A stretch of 64,000 nt of DNA from Vibrio stylophorae (GTDB taxonomy: Bacteria; Pseudomonadota; Gammaproteobacteria; Enterobacterales; Vibrionaceae): assembly GCF_921293875.1 (NCBI RefSeq), contig NZ_CAKLDI010000001.1, positions 496,001 through 560,000 on the forward strand. The letters run 5' to 3'. The position numbers were made by a program, and so were the translations under genes. Shown piece by piece: positions 8,096 to 18,815 of this stretch. The notes under the pieces were generated by a model. That model was not told the DNA's origin. It worked only from the letters and a program-made list of their open reading frames with translations, and did no database searches. Each line of letters opens with the position of its first letter. The stretch's first letter is position 1.

Positions 8096-11000
8096 TGACG
8101 GCCTCCAATGCTTCCTTGTTATTGGCTTCTGCTTTGCGTTTTTCTAGCACGGCTTTGTAATCTCGTGGCATCACTTTGATCATTTGCTGCAAGCTGCTTT
8201 CCCAGTTATCAAGGAAGGCTTGCGCCACTGGACTGCCAGTGAGCTGCGCTTGGTTGTTGATCATGCGTTGCAGCAGTGCAATGTCTTCGGCATCAAGCGG
8301 ATCAAGATCAACCAGCTCAGGGTTGAGTTTGCTGTTGAAGTCGCCATCGCGATCCCAAACATAAGCCGTACCACCACTCATGCCTGCGGCAAAGTTACGA
8401 CCTGTGCTACCGAGAATAATGGCCACACCGCCGGTCATATATTCACAACCGTGATCGCCAATCCCTTCGACGACGACGCTGGCACCTGAGTTACGTACAC
8501 AGAAGCGCTCACCTGCGATACCGCGAATATAGGACTCACCTGACGTCGCGCCGTAGAAACAAACGTTACCGACAACAATGTTTTCTTCGGCCACAATATC
8601 GCTATTGGTATGCGGATAAAGCACCAAGGTACCGCCTGATAGGCCCTTGCCCCAGTAGTCGTTGGCATCGCCTTCAACTTCAAAGGTCACGCCTTTGGCT
8701 AGGAAGGCACCAAAGCTTTGTCCAGCACTGCCGTTGAATTTCACTGTCATTGGCTGTGGTAGCCCTTGGTCTTTGTAGACTTTGGAGATCTCATTGGAGA
8801 GCATGGTACCGGCGCTGCGATCGGTGTTTACGATCTTAAATGCAGCATCCACTTTTTGCCCTTGCTCAAGCGCTGAGCGCGCTGCTTCAATCAACTGACG
8901 ATCAAGGATCATATCCAAACCATGCTCTTGCTGACGTTGGCAGTACATGCCATCGCCTTCGCGCGGCTCTTCTTTATAAAGTGCCACATCCAAGTTGAGG
9001 TTTTGATATTTCCAATGGCCAATATCGCGACGCACACGTAGGTGCTGTGATTGGCCCACCATTTCATTGATGGTGCGATAACCAAGCTCTGCCATGATTT
9101 CACGCAGGCCTTCAACCATGTATTGGAAGAAGGTGACCACATCATCAACACGGCCATCAAAGCGCTCACGCAGGGTTTTGTTCTGCGTTGCGATACCGAC
9201 AGGGCAGGTGTTGAGGTGACACTTACGCATCATGATACAGCCCTCAACCACCAAGGCTGCGGTAGCTACACCCCATTCTTCGGCACCGAGTAGGGTGGCA
9301 ACGGCGAGGTCACGCGGTGTTTTCATCTGACCATCAGACTGCACCACAATTCGGTTACGCAGACCATTGCGAAGTAGGGTTTGGTGCGTTTCAGCAAGAC
9401 CCAACTCCCATGGCAGACCAGCATGTTTAATTGATGACAGTGGTGATGCACCTGTACCACCGTCAAAGCCGGCAATCAGTACAACATCGGCTTTGGCTTT
9501 CGCAACCCCAGAGGCAATGGTACCGACGCCAGCTTCAGAAACTAGCTTGACGTTGACACGCGCTTTACGGTTGGCATTTTTCAGATCGAAAATGAGCTGT
9601 GCCAAATCTTCGATGGAGTAGATGTCATGGTGCGGCGGTGGTGAAATCAAACCAACCCCTGGGGTGGAGTGGCGGGTACGGCCGATCCAATCATCCACTT
9701 TATGGCCTGGTAGCTGACCACCTTCGCCTGGTTTTGCACCTTGCGCCATCTTAATCTGAAGCTCATCGGCATTGGTCAGATAGTAAGAGGTCACACCGAA
9801 ACGGCCGGAAGCAACCTGCTTGATCGCTGAGCGTTCCCAATCACCATTGTCTTTTCGCTCAAAGCGAATTGGGTCTTCGCCGCCTTCACCTGAGTTGGAT
9901 TTAGCGCCAATGCGGTTCATGGCGATGGCCAAGGTGGAGTGTGCTTCATGAGAGATGGAACCAAAGCTCATGGCACCTGTGGCAAAGCGTTTAAGAATAT
10001 TTTCCGCTGGCTCCACTTCCGATAGGGGAATCGCACCCGCAGGATTTTTAATAAACTCAAATTGGCTACGCAGGGTGGCTGCGTTGTCGCCTTGGCTATC
10101 CACTGCGCTGCAGTATTGTTTGAACTGAGCGTAGTCTTTGTTGCGCGTTGAGTTTTGCAATAGGTGAATGGTTTCAGGGTTAAACAGGTGTTTTTCACCA
10201 CGCTGTTTCCACTGGTAAACACCGCCGACATCCAACACTTGCATTGGAATTTCACGAGTTGGGAAACCAAAGCGGTGACGAATCAACACCTCTTTGGCGA
10301 TGTCATCAATGGACAAACCTTGAATACGAGTCACTGTGCCGGTGAAGTATTTATCCACCACAGCTTTGCTGATCCCCAGCGCTTCAAAAATTTGCGCGCC
10401 ATGATAGGACTGCAGGGTGGAGATCCCCATTTTCGAGAAGATCTTCAATAGGCCGGCATTGATCGCTTTGCGGTACTGCTCAAACAGCACTTCGGCACTT
10501 TGGTCTTGATTGAGGCGTTTTTTACGCTGCAGCTCAACAATAGTCTCATGCACCAAATATGGGTTTACTGCGTTAGCACCATAGCCCACAAGTGTTGCAA
10601 AGTGATGGGTTTCACGGGCATCGCCTGTTTCCACCACGATGTCACATTTGGCGCGCAGGCCTTTGCGGATCAGGTGATGGTGCACCGCGCCCACTGCCAG
10701 CATCGCTGGAATTGCGGCGTGGTTTGAGTTCACCGCGCGGTCAGTCAATACAATAATCGAGTAACCATCGGTGACCGCATCTTCTGAGTATTGGCAGATG
10801 CGTTTCAGTGCACGCTCAAGCTTGCCTTGATCTTCACTGGCGCGAAATACGATATCGAGCGTCTTGGCTTGCAAGTGATCGTTATCGATGGCGCGCAGTT
10901 TCTCAAGTTCGCTGTTGCTTAGAATTGGGGTTTCAAGCTCGACTTTACGACAGTGCTCAGGCGTTTCTGCTAATAGGTTCTGATCCTTACCTAGATAAGT

Positions 11001-12635
11001 TTTCAGTGACATCACCATGCGCTCACGGATCGGGTCGATCGGTGGGTTGGTGACCTGAGCAAAGAGCTGCTTAAAGTAGTGAGAGAGATGCTGTGATTGG
11101 TGTGACAGCACCGCCAATGGCCAGTCAGCCCCCATCGCACCTAATGGCTCTTTACCATCGCGCACCATGGGAATGATGATCTCATTGACTTCTTCACTGG
11201 TCACGCCAAAGGCTTGTTGACGATGTAGCAGCGTTTCTGAGGTTGGTTGCTGATGCAGATTTTCAGGCTCTGGCAGCTCAGTGATTGGGAATAGGTTTTT
11301 CTCAACCCATGCCTCATAGGGCTGTGCGGTGGCGATTTCCCGTTTCACCTCTTCATCAGAGATGATACGGCCTTGCTCAAGGTCCGCTACAAAGATCTTA
11401 CCTGGCTGCAAACGGCCACGAAGCTGAATATTTTCAGGGGCAATCTCAATGACCCCAGACTCGGATGCCATGATTAGGAAATCATCTTTAGTCACGGTAT
11501 AGCGTGATGGACGCAGACCATTACGGTCTAGTGTGGCCCCCACTTGTACACCATCGGTGAAACAAACAGAGGCAGGGCCATCCCAAGGTTCCATCAAGGT
11601 GGCATGATATTGATAGAAAGCATGCATGGTTGGGTCGAGATTTTTGTTCTCTTGCCATGCTTCAGGAATCATCATCATTAAGGCGTGCGGCAGGCTGCGG
11701 CCAGAGAGCACCAACAGCTCGAGCGCCATATCAAAGTTGGATGAGTCAGAACTTCCTTCTTGGCAAATCGGCAGCAGCATTTGTAGCTCGGCTGGCGTGA
11801 ATAATTTGCACTCAAGAATTGCTTCACGTGCGCGCATCCAGTTGAGGTTGCCGCGAACAGTATTGATTTCACCATTATGTGCGATATAGCGGAAAGGCTG
11901 TGCCAAACGCCATTTCGGGAAGGTATTGGTGGAAAAGCGTGAGTGTACCAGCGCTAGTGCGGTCACCATGGCTGGGTTTTGCAAATCAAGGAAGTATTGC
12001 GGGACTTGCGCTGTGGTCAACTGACCTTTATAGACCAAGGTCTTATAGGAGAAGGAGTTGATATAGAAGTTATCTTCAATACCTGACACGCTCTCAAGAC
12101 AGATACGCACGGTATAGTTGCGTAGAACATAGAGTTTACGTTCAAGCACAGCTGGATCGCACTGCTCACCACCGGTAACAAACACGTGTTCAAAGTGCGG
12201 CTCAGTACTCAGGGGATCGGCGCCGATCATTGAGTTATCGGTTGGCAGTTCACGATAGCCAATCAGTTCCAGATCAAGACGCTTGATATTACGTTCTAGA
12301 ATTTCACGACATTGTTGACGTTGATGTGGATCTTGCGGGAAAAGTACGACGCCGACACCATAACGGTTAAAGGCGGGAAGATTGAACCCAAGGTCTCGGG
12401 TCTCTTCAAGGAAAAATTCGTGGGGCTTTTGTAAAAGAATCCCTGCACCATCACCGCTACAAGGATCACAACCTTGGCCACCTCGGTGCTCCATACGCGC
12501 GAGCATTTCCAATGCTTGGCTGACGATTTGGTGTGATTTGCGGTTTTTTAGATGGGCAACAAAGCCGATACCACAGGCATCGTGCTCAAGCTCAGGCACG
12601 TACAGGCCCTGAGCAGTTTGCGCATTATCTGTCAT
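8088..12635 (-). CDS. gltB: Glutamate synthase (NADPH) large subunit
   Basis: The large catalytic subunit, 1515 residues. A short propeptide ends before Cys21 ([11 protein letters not shown]), the N-terminal nucleophile of the class II glutaminase domain. The central and FMN-binding synthase domains follow, with the ammonia-tunnel glutamate synthase core ([19 protein letters not shown]). A 3Fe-4S cluster motif is visible ([15 protein letters not shown]), and the C-terminal beta-helix domain carries glycine repeats ([11 protein letters not shown]). GGAAGGACG precedes the ATG. It is divergent from yhcC-arcB across a 650-base AT-rich regulatory region, an order also known from E. coli. Confidence 0.97.
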   Translation of the reverse strand: MTDNAQTAQGLYVPELEHDACGIGFVAHLKNRKSHQIVSQALEMLARMEHRGGQGCDPCSGDGAGILLQKPHEFFLEETRDLGFNLPAFNRYGVGVVLFPQDPHQRQQCREILERNIKRLDLELIGYRELPTDNSMIGADPLSTEPHFEHVFVTGGEQCDPAVLERKLYVLRNYTVRICLESVSGIEDNFYINSFSYKTLVYKGQLTTAQVPQYFLDLQNPAMVTALALVHSRFSTNTFPKWRLAQPFRYIAHNGEINTVRGNLNWMRAREAILECKLFTPAELQMLLPICQEGSSDSSNFDMALELLVLSGRSLPHALMMMIPEAWQENKNLDPTMHAFYQYHATLMEPWDGPASVCFTDGVQVGATLDRNGLRPSRYTVTKDDFLIMASESGVIEIAPENIQLRGRLQPGKIFVADLEQGRIISDEEVKREIATAQPYEAWVEKNLFPITELPEPENLHQQPTSETLLHRQQAFGVTSEEVNEIIIPMVRDGKEPLGAMGADWPLAVLSHQSQHLSHYFKQLFAQVTNPPIDPIRERMVMSLKTYLGKDQNLLAETPEHCRKVELETPILSNSELEKLRAIDNDHLQAKTLDIVFRASEDQGKLERALKRICQYSEDAVTDGYSIIVLTDRAVNSNHAAIPAMLAVGAVHHHLIRKGLRAKCDIVVETGDARETHHFATLVGYGANAVNPYLVHETIVELQRKKRLNQDQSAEVLFEQYRKAINAGLLKIFSKMGISTLQSYHGAQIFEALGISKAVVDKYFTGTVTRIQGLSIDDIAKEVLIRHRFGFPTREIPMQVLDVGGVYQWKQRGEKHLFNPETIHLLQNSTRNKDYAQFKQYCSAVDSQGDNAATLRSQFEFIKNPAGAIPLSEVEPAENILKRFATGAMSFGSISHEAHSTLAIAMNRIGAKSNSGEGGEDPIRFERKDNGDWERSAIKQVASGRFGVTSYYLTNADELQIKMAQGAKPGEGGQLPGHKVDDWIGRTRHSTPGVGLISPPPHHDIYSIEDLAQLIFDLKNANRKARVNVKLVSEAGVGTIASGVAKAKADVVLIAGFDGGTGASPLSSIKHAGLPWELGLAETHQTLLRNGLRNRIVVQSDGQMKTPRDLAVATLLGAEEWGVATAALVVEGCIMMRKCHLNTCPVGIATQNKTLRERFDGRVDDVVTFFQYMVEGLREIMAELGYRTINEMVGQSQHLRVRRDIGHWKYQNLNLDVALYKEEPREGDGMYCQRQQEHGLDMILDRQLIEAARSALEQGQKVDAAFKIVNTDRSAGTMLSNEISKVYKDQGLPQPMTVKFNGSAGQSFGAFLAKGVTFEVEGDANDYWGKGLSGGTLVLYPHTNSDIVAEENIVVGNVCFYGATSGESYIRGIAGERFCVRNSGASVVVEGIGDHGCEYMTGGVAIILGSTGRNFAAGMSGGTAYVWDRDGDFNSKLNPELVDLDPLDAEDIALLQRMINNQAQLTGSPVAQAFLDNWESSLQQMIKVMPRDYKAVLEKRKAEANNKEALEAVNG

Positions 12636-12782
12636 AGATACGTCCTTCCAGTTGACGCAGTTTCGCTGCGACCAGCGACTGCTTTTATCCCTATCATGTT
12701 TTCGCTACGCCCAATTGATATGGCAGGATGCCGTGGCGTAAAAAGTGAGGTTTGTGATGTGTTTTTGTGATGCACCTGGCAT

Positions 12783-12798
12783 TGTGAATCACCTCACA
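12783..12798. promoter_or_regulatory. CRP-type binding site upstream of gltB
   Basis: TGTGAATCACCTCACA matches the CRP core TGTGA-N6-TCACA in all ten fixed positions, with A-rich flank on one side. It is about 150 bases upstream of the gltB start. Confidence 0.6.
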
Positions 12799-12855
12799 AA
12801 ACTCGGTTAAGCTCAACTGTGACAGGTTATTATCACGGTTAACTTTATTTTCTTA

Positions 12856-12897
12856 GGTTTTTTATTGGGAAAATTCATATTTTTCGAATAAAAAACC
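12856..12897. repeat. Long AT-rich palindrome upstream of gltB
   Basis: Perfect eleven-base outer arms GGTTTTTTATT (12856-12866) and AATAAAAAACC (12887-12897) continue, after one mismatch, into inner arms around a TCAT loop. The result is a nearly continuous 19-position stem with one mismatch and one G-T pair. No flanking T-run or gene end suggests a terminator. It could be an operator or an extruded or transcribed hairpin. Confidence 0.7.
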
Positions 12898-13284
12898 GAC
12901 CAAAAAATAGTCGCGTATGAAACTATCCTACATATTTGATTTAGTAATTACCATTAAAAAATTAAAGCTTTGTTAAAATTAAATCCAAGTTAAGGTGGAT
13001 AAACGTAACGAAAAAGGGTGTAAATTCGGATGATATCTAAAATATAGTGATATCCACTAATGATTGATTGTTGCGAGATGCGCAACGTGACAATTGTTTG
13101 TGAGCCAGTCGACTATAAAACGATAATTTTTTGTGAAAATGTAATTTATTCTCATTTATATCTTGTTTTCCTTCATTTTTATTTCCGCCCTGTGGTCAGA
13201 AATGCCTTTATGTTAATATTTCCGGCGATTTTCTCCGTCGCGACTTCCGTTTTTTAGCGCGCAAAACAAAGAGCATTTTTATTC

Positions 13285-14223
13285 ATGCAGTTACATCAGT
13301 TGGTGAATACCTTCGGCCAAGATCTTCAACGTCGTTATGGCGAAAAAGTACATAAACTCACCTTACATGGTGGTTTTAGTTGTCCGAATCGCGATGGCAC
13401 TTTGGGCCGTGGTGGTTGCACCTTTTGTAATGTTGCCTCTTTTGCTGATGAATCCACGCAGCGTCATAGTATTCGTGAGCAGCTTTCAGCGCGCGCTGAT
13501 GAAGTCACCCGAGCTAAGCGTTACTTAGCTTATTTTCAGGCTTACACCAGCACCTATGCTGAGGTGCAGCTGCTGAAAAAAATGTATGAAGAAGCGCTGC
13601 AAAGTGCCGACATTGTCGGTTTGTGTGTGGGGACGCGGCCTGATTGCGTGCCGGATGCGGTGCTTGACCTATTGTCTGAATATCATCAGCAAGGCTATGA
13701 AATTTGGCTCGAGCTGGGGTTACAAACCGCCAATAATCAAACCCTCAAACGCATTAACCGAGGCCATGACTTTGCTGCTTATGCTGCGACTTGCGAAAAA
13801 GCGCGCGCACGTGGATTAAAGGTGTGCACACATTTAATTATGGGCCTGCCGGGTGAAGTGCAAAGCGATTATATGCAAACCTTGAATCGCACTTTGGCAG
13901 TGGGTACCGACGGTTTGAAATTGCACCCTCTGCATATTGTTGAAGGCAGCACCATGGCCAAGGCTTGGCAAGCGGGGCGACAGCAGGTGATTAGTCTTGA
14001 GCAATATATTGAAGCGGCAGGAGAGATGATTCGTCACACCCCGCCTGAGGTGATCATTCATCGCGTGACGGCTTCGGCAAGGCGTCCAACCTTACTGGCG
14101 CCACTTTGGTGTGAAGGGCGCTGGAAAATGATGCATGCGGTTGCAGAATACTTAAATCAGCATGGCGCACAGGGCAGCGCATTGAATCAAAGCTTTGTTT
14201 ATACCGCGCCAGTACTAAAGTAA
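13285..14223 (+). CDS. yhcC: TIGR01212-type radical SAM protein, YhcC family
   Basis: A 312-residue radical SAM protein. The cluster cysteines are in CPNRDGTLGRGGCTFCN (about residues 33-49), a CX9CX2C spacing peculiar to this family rather than CX3CX2C. Downstream segments typical of the family are LVGTRPDC-like (LCVGTRPDCVPD), LELGLQTAN and THLIMGLPGE. The physiological substrate is not established to my knowledge. It lies directly upstream of arcB and divergent from gltB, as in E. coli. A weak AAAGAG precedes the ATG. A terminator separates it from arcB. Confidence 0.9.
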   Translation: MQLHQLVNTFGQDLQRRYGEKVHKLTLHGGFSCPNRDGTLGRGGCTFCNVASFADESTQRHSIREQLSARADEVTRAKRYLAYFQAYTSTYAEVQLLKKMYEEALQSADIVGLCVGTRPDCVPDAVLDLLSEYHQQGYEIWLELGLQTANNQTLKRINRGHDFAAYAATCEKARARGLKVCTHLIMGLPGEVQSDYMQTLNRTLAVGTDGLKLHPLHIVEGSTMAKAWQAGRQQVISLEQYIEAAGEMIRHTPPEVIIHRVTASARRPTLLAPLWCEGRWKMMHAVAEYLNQHGAQGSALNQSFVYTAPVLK

Positions 14224-14247
14224 TTTGAGACTTGATCACGGATTTGT

Positions 14248-14276
14248 TGCCCAGACTTAGCGCTGGGCATTTTTTT
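14248..14276 (+). terminator. Intrinsic terminator after yhcC
   Basis: TGCCCAG and CTGGGCA form the stem, followed by seven T. Confidence 0.85.
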
Positions 14277-14326
14277 ATGTGGGCTTGGGTTAAGATACAG
14301 GTTCACAGAGGGAGCAATTTTTCATC

Positions 14327-16684
14327 ATGAAACCAATCAAACAGCTCGCACAATATTACGTCGACCTTTTGGTCAAATTGGGCTTGGTGCGATTTAGTAT
14401 GCTACTGGCGATCGCGCTGGTGGCCTTGGCGATGTTTGTACAAATTGGCCTGACCTTGGTGGTTGAAGGTCGCGTTCATGATGTGGATATTGTTCGCTCG
14501 ATCTTCTTTGGTCTCTTGGTTACCCCGTGGGCGGTGTATTTTCTTTCGGTGGTGGTGGATCAGCTCGAAGAGTCTCGCCAGCGTTTGACCAAATTTATCC
14601 ATAAGCTGGAAGTGATGCGTGAGCGTGACTTAGAGCTGAATGCGCAGCTCAAAGCCAACATTGAACTGCTTAATGAAGAGATTGAAGTGCGTCGACGCGC
14701 AGAGCAAGAGCGTGAAGCGGCATTTGCTGATTTAGAGGCTGAAGTCTTTGAGCGTGAGCGCGCGCAGTTGGAAGCTGCAGAGCAAAGTTTGCTACTGCGA
14801 TCATTTCTCGATGCTTCGCCGGATATCATCTATTACCGTAATGAAGAGGGCGTATTCTCAGGTTGTAACCGCGCGCTGGAAGAGATGATCGGTATGACCG
14901 AGCAGGATATTCAGGGCCTAACGCCGCACCAAGTGTATACCCACAAAGTGGCTAAAGAGATCGCCCAGACTGATGCGCAGGTCTTTGCCACCAGTGAGTC
15001 GCTTTGCTATGAGCAGTGGATGAACTACCCCGATGGCCGCAAAGTTTGTATGGAGATCAGTAAGACCCCACTTTACGGCCGAGATGGACACCGAATGGGG
15101 GTGGTAGGCTTTGGCCGTGATATCACCGAACGTAAGCGCTATCAAGAAGCCTTGGAAAAAGCCAGTCAGGAAAAAACCACCTTTATCGCCACTATTAGTC
15201 ATGAGTTAAAAACGCCGCTTAATGGCATTGTCGGCTTAAGTCGCATGCTGCTTGATACGCCGCTTTCTGATGATCAGCGCAACTATATTCGCACCATCAA
15301 TATCAGCGCTATTACGCTTGGCAACATCTTTAATGATCTCATTGATATCGATAAATTTGACCGCCGCCGGTTGGAATTAAGGCCAAGCGCTATCGATTTT
15401 CATGCCTTTGTTGCAGATATGGAAAATATGGTGGGCTTGCTGGCTGAAGAGAAGGGGCTGCATTTTCAGTGCGATCAGCTAACCGATCTGCCACATCATA
15501 TTGAGGTGGACTCCACGCGATTGCGACAAGTGCTCTGGAATCTGCTGAGTAATGCCATCAAATTTACCCCTGAAGGGAATATTGATGTACGCGTCAGCGC
15601 TGAAATTATTGGCGATCAAGCAGAGCTTGAGTTTGAAGTGGAAGATACCGGTATTGGGATCCCCAAGGCAGAACAAGACAAGATTTTTGCCATGTATTAT
15701 CAGGTGAAAAGTGGCAAGAACAATCTGCATGCCATGGGGACGGGGATTGGCTTGTCAGTATCGCGGCAATTGATTGAATTTATGGGCGGCGAGATCATCC
15801 TCGATAGCGAAGAGGGCGAAGGCAGTCGTTTTGTTATTCGACTTACAGTGCCCGTGGTACAGCAAGCCGACCCAAGCGATAGCATGCCAACTGAGAAGCA
15901 GCAGCATCTGCGCGTCTTTATGGTCGAAGATGTGCCACTGAATGTGACCATTGCTCAAGGTTTGCTTGAAAGTCTTGGCCACAGCGTGACAGTGGCGATG
16001 ACCGGTGAAGAGGCGCTGGCCAAATTTGAACCAGAGCAATATGACTTGGTGCTACTGGATATTCAGCTGCCCGATATTACAGGGCTGGAGGTCGCTGAGC
16101 GATTGCATCAGCGCTACGCATCCTTGCCGCCACTGATTGCGCTGACCGCCAATGTATTGCGGGATCAGGCGCAGTATCGTGAGCATGGCATTATCGATGT
16201 GGTGACTAAGCCACTGAGTGTCAAATCACTTAGACAAGTGATTCATCGGCGCGTCCTCAAGGATGACGCGGCTTTCACTGAAACCGACGCACTCAAAAAT
16301 GAGACGAATGTCAAAATTAACATGCAACAACTCGAGGCCGTTCTAGATTTAGAGATGTTAGAGTCCTATGTCGAGATTGTTGGTGTCGAGCCAATGCTCA
16401 AAAGTATTGATATGTTTGAAGCCATGATGCCTGACTATCTGGCTTTACTCGAAGGTAATTTGGTCGCAGGCGATCAACAGGGGATTACCAGCGAGGCGCA
16501 TAAAATGAAAGGCGCAGCAAGTTCCATAGGGCTAAAACACCTCCAACAGGTGGCCCAAAAAGCACAATCACCGGATCATCCTGCTTGGTGGGAGAACATC
16601 AACTCTTGGGTTGATGAGATAAAAAGTAGCTACCAGCAAGATGTCGAATTACTAAGGAGCTGGTTAGCCCAACAAGAGGGGTGA
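14327..16684 (+). CDS. arcB: Aerobic respiration control hybrid sensor kinase ArcB
   Basis: Membrane-bound tripartite sensor kinase that reads the quinone redox state and phosphorylates ArcA. Two transmembrane helices lie within residues 22-77, followed by a leucine-rich coiled coil (about 78-155) and a PAS domain with conserved cysteines (SGCNRA, GRKVC). The kinase core has His292 (SHELKTPLNG) and N/G boxes, the receiver domain has Asp578 (LLDIQLPD), and the C-terminal Hpt domain has His725 (AHKMKGAASSIG). All three phosphorelay residues sit where E. coli ArcB has them (292, 576, 717). At 785 residues it is full length. It is followed four bases later by a lipoprotein gene. Confidence 0.97.
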   Translation: MKPIKQLAQYYVDLLVKLGLVRFSMLLAIALVALAMFVQIGLTLVVEGRVHDVDIVRSIFFGLLVTPWAVYFLSVVVDQLEESRQRLTKFIHKLEVMRERDLELNAQLKANIELLNEEIEVRRRAEQEREAAFADLEAEVFERERAQLEAAEQSLLLRSFLDASPDIIYYRNEEGVFSGCNRALEEMIGMTEQDIQGLTPHQVYTHKVAKEIAQTDAQVFATSESLCYEQWMNYPDGRKVCMEISKTPLYGRDGHRMGVVGFGRDITERKRYQEALEKASQEKTTFIATISHELKTPLNGIVGLSRMLLDTPLSDDQRNYIRTINISAITLGNIFNDLIDIDKFDRRRLELRPSAIDFHAFVADMENMVGLLAEEKGLHFQCDQLTDLPHHIEVDSTRLRQVLWNLLSNAIKFTPEGNIDVRVSAEIIGDQAELEFEVEDTGIGIPKAEQDKIFAMYYQVKSGKNNLHAMGTGIGLSVSRQLIEFMGGEIILDSEEGEGSRFVIRLTVPVVQQADPSDSMPTEKQQHLRVFMVEDVPLNVTIAQGLLESLGHSVTVAMTGEEALAKFEPEQYDLVLLDIQLPDITGLEVAERLHQRYASLPPLIALTANVLRDQAQYREHGIIDVVTKPLSVKSLRQVIHRRVLKDDAAFTETDALKNETNVKINMQQLEAVLDLEMLESYVEIVGVEPMLKSIDMFEAMMPDYLALLEGNLVAGDQQGITSEAHKMKGAASSIGLKHLQQVAQKAQSPDHPAWWENINSWVDEIKSSYQQDVELLRSWLAQQEG

Positions 16685-16688
16685 AACC

Positions 16689-17159
16689 ATGAAATGGATG
16701 GCTGTGCTCGCGCTACTGACCGTGGTGGGTTGTAGCGCACAACCACAATATAGTCAGTTACGAACGTCAGAAATTATGGCCTCGGCCAGTGACTCGATCT
16801 TACTGCAAGCGGTACCTCTGGATATGGATGCCGCAATCTTTCTCAATCAAGGCCCTCAATTCGACCGCCAGAGCACAATGCCAATGGCCAGTGTTCGTTT
16901 ACTCGGGAATGCGCGGGTCATTCCTCAAGATATCGAAATCAAGACAGTTGTGATGCGCCAGCCTGGCCATGTAATGACCTTAGCAGAGCATCAATTTGAA
17001 ATGCATCAGTCAACAGATTCGGATATTTGGCGCCTAGATAAAGGCGCATTGGCTAAAGTGGATCAATCACAGCCAGTGGATGTATATCTGATTTTTGAAC
17101 ACGACGATGCTTTATATGTATTACAGCAAAGGCAAGTGCGAGTACAGGCTGTTTACTAA
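16689..17159 (+). CDS. Predicted lipoprotein co-transcribed with arcB
   Basis: A 156-residue protein with a lipoprotein signal: MKWMAVLALLTVVGCSAQ has a hydrophobic core and the lipobox VVGC, so Cys15 would be lipidated. The mature part is about 140 residues, rich in beta-prone stretches (VYLIFEHDDALYVLQQ), with no domain I recognise. GAGGGG precedes the ATG and overlaps the arcB 3' end; the gap is four bases, so translation is probably coupled to arcB. A role in envelope or quinone sensing would be speculation. Confidence 0.8.
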   Translation: MKWMAVLALLTVVGCSAQPQYSQLRTSEIMASASDSILLQAVPLDMDAAIFLNQGPQFDRQSTMPMASVRLLGNARVIPQDIEIKTVVMRQPGHVMTLAEHQFEMHQSTDSDIWRLDKGALAKVDQSQPVDVYLIFEHDDALYVLQQRQVRVQAVY

Positions 17160-17196
17160 GCCTATCAGTCGATAAATGGATTTCTTCTTCGTGACC

Positions 17197-17224
17197 TAAA
17201 AAGACGCTCCGCATTGCGGAGCGT
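17197..17224 (-). terminator. Intrinsic terminator after arcA
   Basis: On the minus strand ACGCTCCGC and GCGGAGCGT pair around AAT and are followed by CTTTTTAG. It separates convergent arcB-lipoprotein and arcA. Confidence 0.8.
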
Positions 17225-17252
17225 AAAAATAGGTGATGCACCAAAGCAAACT

Positions 17253-17972
17253 TTATAGCGTTTCTAGATCACCGCAGAAGCGATAGCCTTCACCATGAAT
17301 GGTGGAGATGATTTCTGGGCCATCAGCAATCGATTCAAAGTGTTTACGAATGCGACGAATAGTCACATCAACGGTGCGATCGTGTGGTTTCAGTTCTCGG
17401 CCAGTCATCTTTTTCAGAAGATCGGCGCGGGTTTGAATTTTGCCTGGGTTTTCACAGAAGTGTAGCAGGGCACGAAATTCTGAACGTGGCAATTTAAAGG
17501 AGTCGCCACTTGGGCTCACGAGTGCACGGCTGTTAATTTCAAGCGTCCAGCCATTGAACTGGTAGCGTTCAACGGTTTTACGTTCTTCCTGTGGCAAGCT
17601 TTGATTCATGGCGCGGGTCAATAGATTGCGGGCACGAATGGTAAGCTCACGAGGGTTAAAAGGTTTGGTGATGTAATCATCGGCACCAATTTCTAGGCCA
17701 AGGATTTTATCCACTTCATTATCACGACCAGTCAAAAACATCAGTGCTGTGTCGCCTTTTTCGCGTAGTTCACGCGCCAACAATAGGCCGTTTTTACCTG
17801 GTAGGTTGATATCCATGATCACAAGATTCACGGTGTGGGTTGAGAGCTGTTGGTGCATCTCGTTGCCATCATTGGCTTCGTAAACAACATAACCTTCCGC
17901 CTCAAAAATACTTTTGAGGGTATTGCGGGTTACATGTTCATCTTCAACAATCAAAATTTGCGGGGTTTGCAT
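17253..17972 (-). CDS. arcA: Two-component response regulator ArcA
   Basis: OmpR/PhoB-type response regulator of the Arc anaerobic redox system, 239 residues. The receiver domain has the acidic pair D11/E12 (VEDE), the phosphoacceptor Asp54 ([10 protein letters not shown]) and the conserved Lys of [10 protein letters not shown]. The C-terminal winged helix shows [16 protein letters not shown] and the terminal [10 protein letters not shown] hairpin. I start at ATG 17972 ([12 protein letters not shown]), which matches the E. coli N terminus; the longer frame adds eight codons. It converges with arcB, so sensor and regulator are within 300 bases of each other, unlike E. coli where they are far apart. 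Confidence 0.97.
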   Translation of the reverse strand: MQTPQILIVEDEHVTRNTLKSIFEAEGYVVYEANDGNEMHQQLSTHTVNLVIMDINLPGKNGLLLARELREKGDTALMFLTGRDNEVDKILGLEIGADDYITKPFNPRELTIRARNLLTRAMNQSLPQEERKTVERYQFNGWTLEINSRALVSPSGDSFKLPRSEFRALLHFCENPGKIQTRADLLKKMTGRELKPHDRTVDVTIRRIRKHFESIADGPEIISTIHGEGYRFCGDLETL

Positions 17973-18359
17973 GGCATTACCTAAACAAGGGTCCAAAATA
18001 GCAATAATAATCGCCGAATTTTAGCGAAAAACGTTATATACAAGCAAAATGGATCAACAGTAAGTGTTGTCCAGTTATCAATTATTCACTGCTTTGTGAT
18101 ATCGATGCGGTGAAAGTGAGCAAAAATAGGGCGCTTAGGGTATTTCACCCGTTATAATTCTGCGCCGTTGGCCTCGCTCAAAGTCGCCATTTTAAGGCAG
18201 ATTGTATGTACTTCACTATATCGCCACAATCTGAACCGAAATCACAAGGGGAAAACCGACGACTTTGTTGATTTAAGTCAAATCAGAAAGCCCAATTTAG
18301 TTGACAACTCTACGCTAATTTTCAATTACTTATCTTGTTTTTTTGTTGGAATGCAATCG
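17973..18359. promoter_or_regulatory. Intergenic region between arcA and the DUF3293 gene
   Basis: About 390 bases that should hold both divergent promoters. A TATAAT hexamer at 18153-18158 could be the -10 element for the plus-strand gene, but I see no good -35. CAACA/TGTTG around GTAAG near 18054-18068 is a small inverted repeat. Nothing else is recognisable. Confidence 0.35.
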
Positions 18360-18776
18360 ATGTCAAATTCATCAATAGAATCAATGTTACCGCTTTGGCA
18401 AAGCTACTTTGATATTCAATTTCAATTTGATGCGCCATTACAGGGGACTGCATTCGCAATTTTAACCGCCTGGAATCCCAAAAGTCAGCCATTATCACTG
18501 GCTGAAAATCAGCAGCGAAATCTTGCCCTAGTCGAGCAATTAACCGCTCAGCAGTTGGGTTTTCAAAGGATGAATGGTGGCGCGACTGATGGTAGTTGGT
18601 TTGAGCCGGGATTTGCGTTGTTTTGCTCGCGTCAACAAGCGCACAAAATTGCGGCGCATTGGCAGCAAAACGCGATCTATTGGGTGGAGAATGGGCGGCT
18701 CTATTTGGACCCTGTATTGATGGCATCTTTTTCCATCACAGAGCTTGGTGAGTTTGCTGATTTTATCGCGTCATAA
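18360..18776 (+). CDS. DUF3293 domain-containing protein
   Basis: A 138-residue cytoplasmic protein matching my memory of the DUF3293 family: LWQSYFDIQFQFDAPLQG at the start, then FAILTAWNPKSQPLS, NLALVEQL and GFALFCSRQQAHKIA. No function is known for the family. I choose ATG 18360 because GGA lies upstream at a usable distance and the family begins here; the reading frame extends 64 codons further upstream without family-like sequence. An alternative ATG is nine bases earlier. It is monocistronic between divergent arcA and a convergent small envelope gene. Confidence 0.75.
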   Translation: MSNSSIESMLPLWQSYFDIQFQFDAPLQGTAFAILTAWNPKSQPLSLAENQQRNLALVEQLTAQQLGFQRMNGGATDGSWFEPGFALFCSRQQAHKIAAHWQQNAIYWVENGRLYLDPVLMASFSITELGEFADFIAS

Positions 18777-18815
18777 TTGGGCCAATTAGTGAGCTGAATC
18801 GAGCTAAAAGCGGCG

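Larger units (their letters stand above)
12636..13284. promoter_or_regulatory. AT-rich divergent regulatory region gltB / yhcC
   Basis: Some 650 bases without a credible gene. Visible elements are a CRP-type site (12783-12798) and a long AT-rich palindrome (12856-12897), both described separately. The rest is strongly AT-rich (for example around 12940-13000), which would suit Lrp or H-NS type binding. In E. coli gltBD is Lrp-controlled; that is background, not seen here. A 65-codon ORF at 13060-13257 has no ribosome site and is not called. Confidence 0.6.

Noticed and set aside
13060-13257. 65-codon ORF in the gltB-yhcC spacer
   Set aside because: AT-rich, no ribosome site, no protein-like pattern; it lies in a regulatory region.
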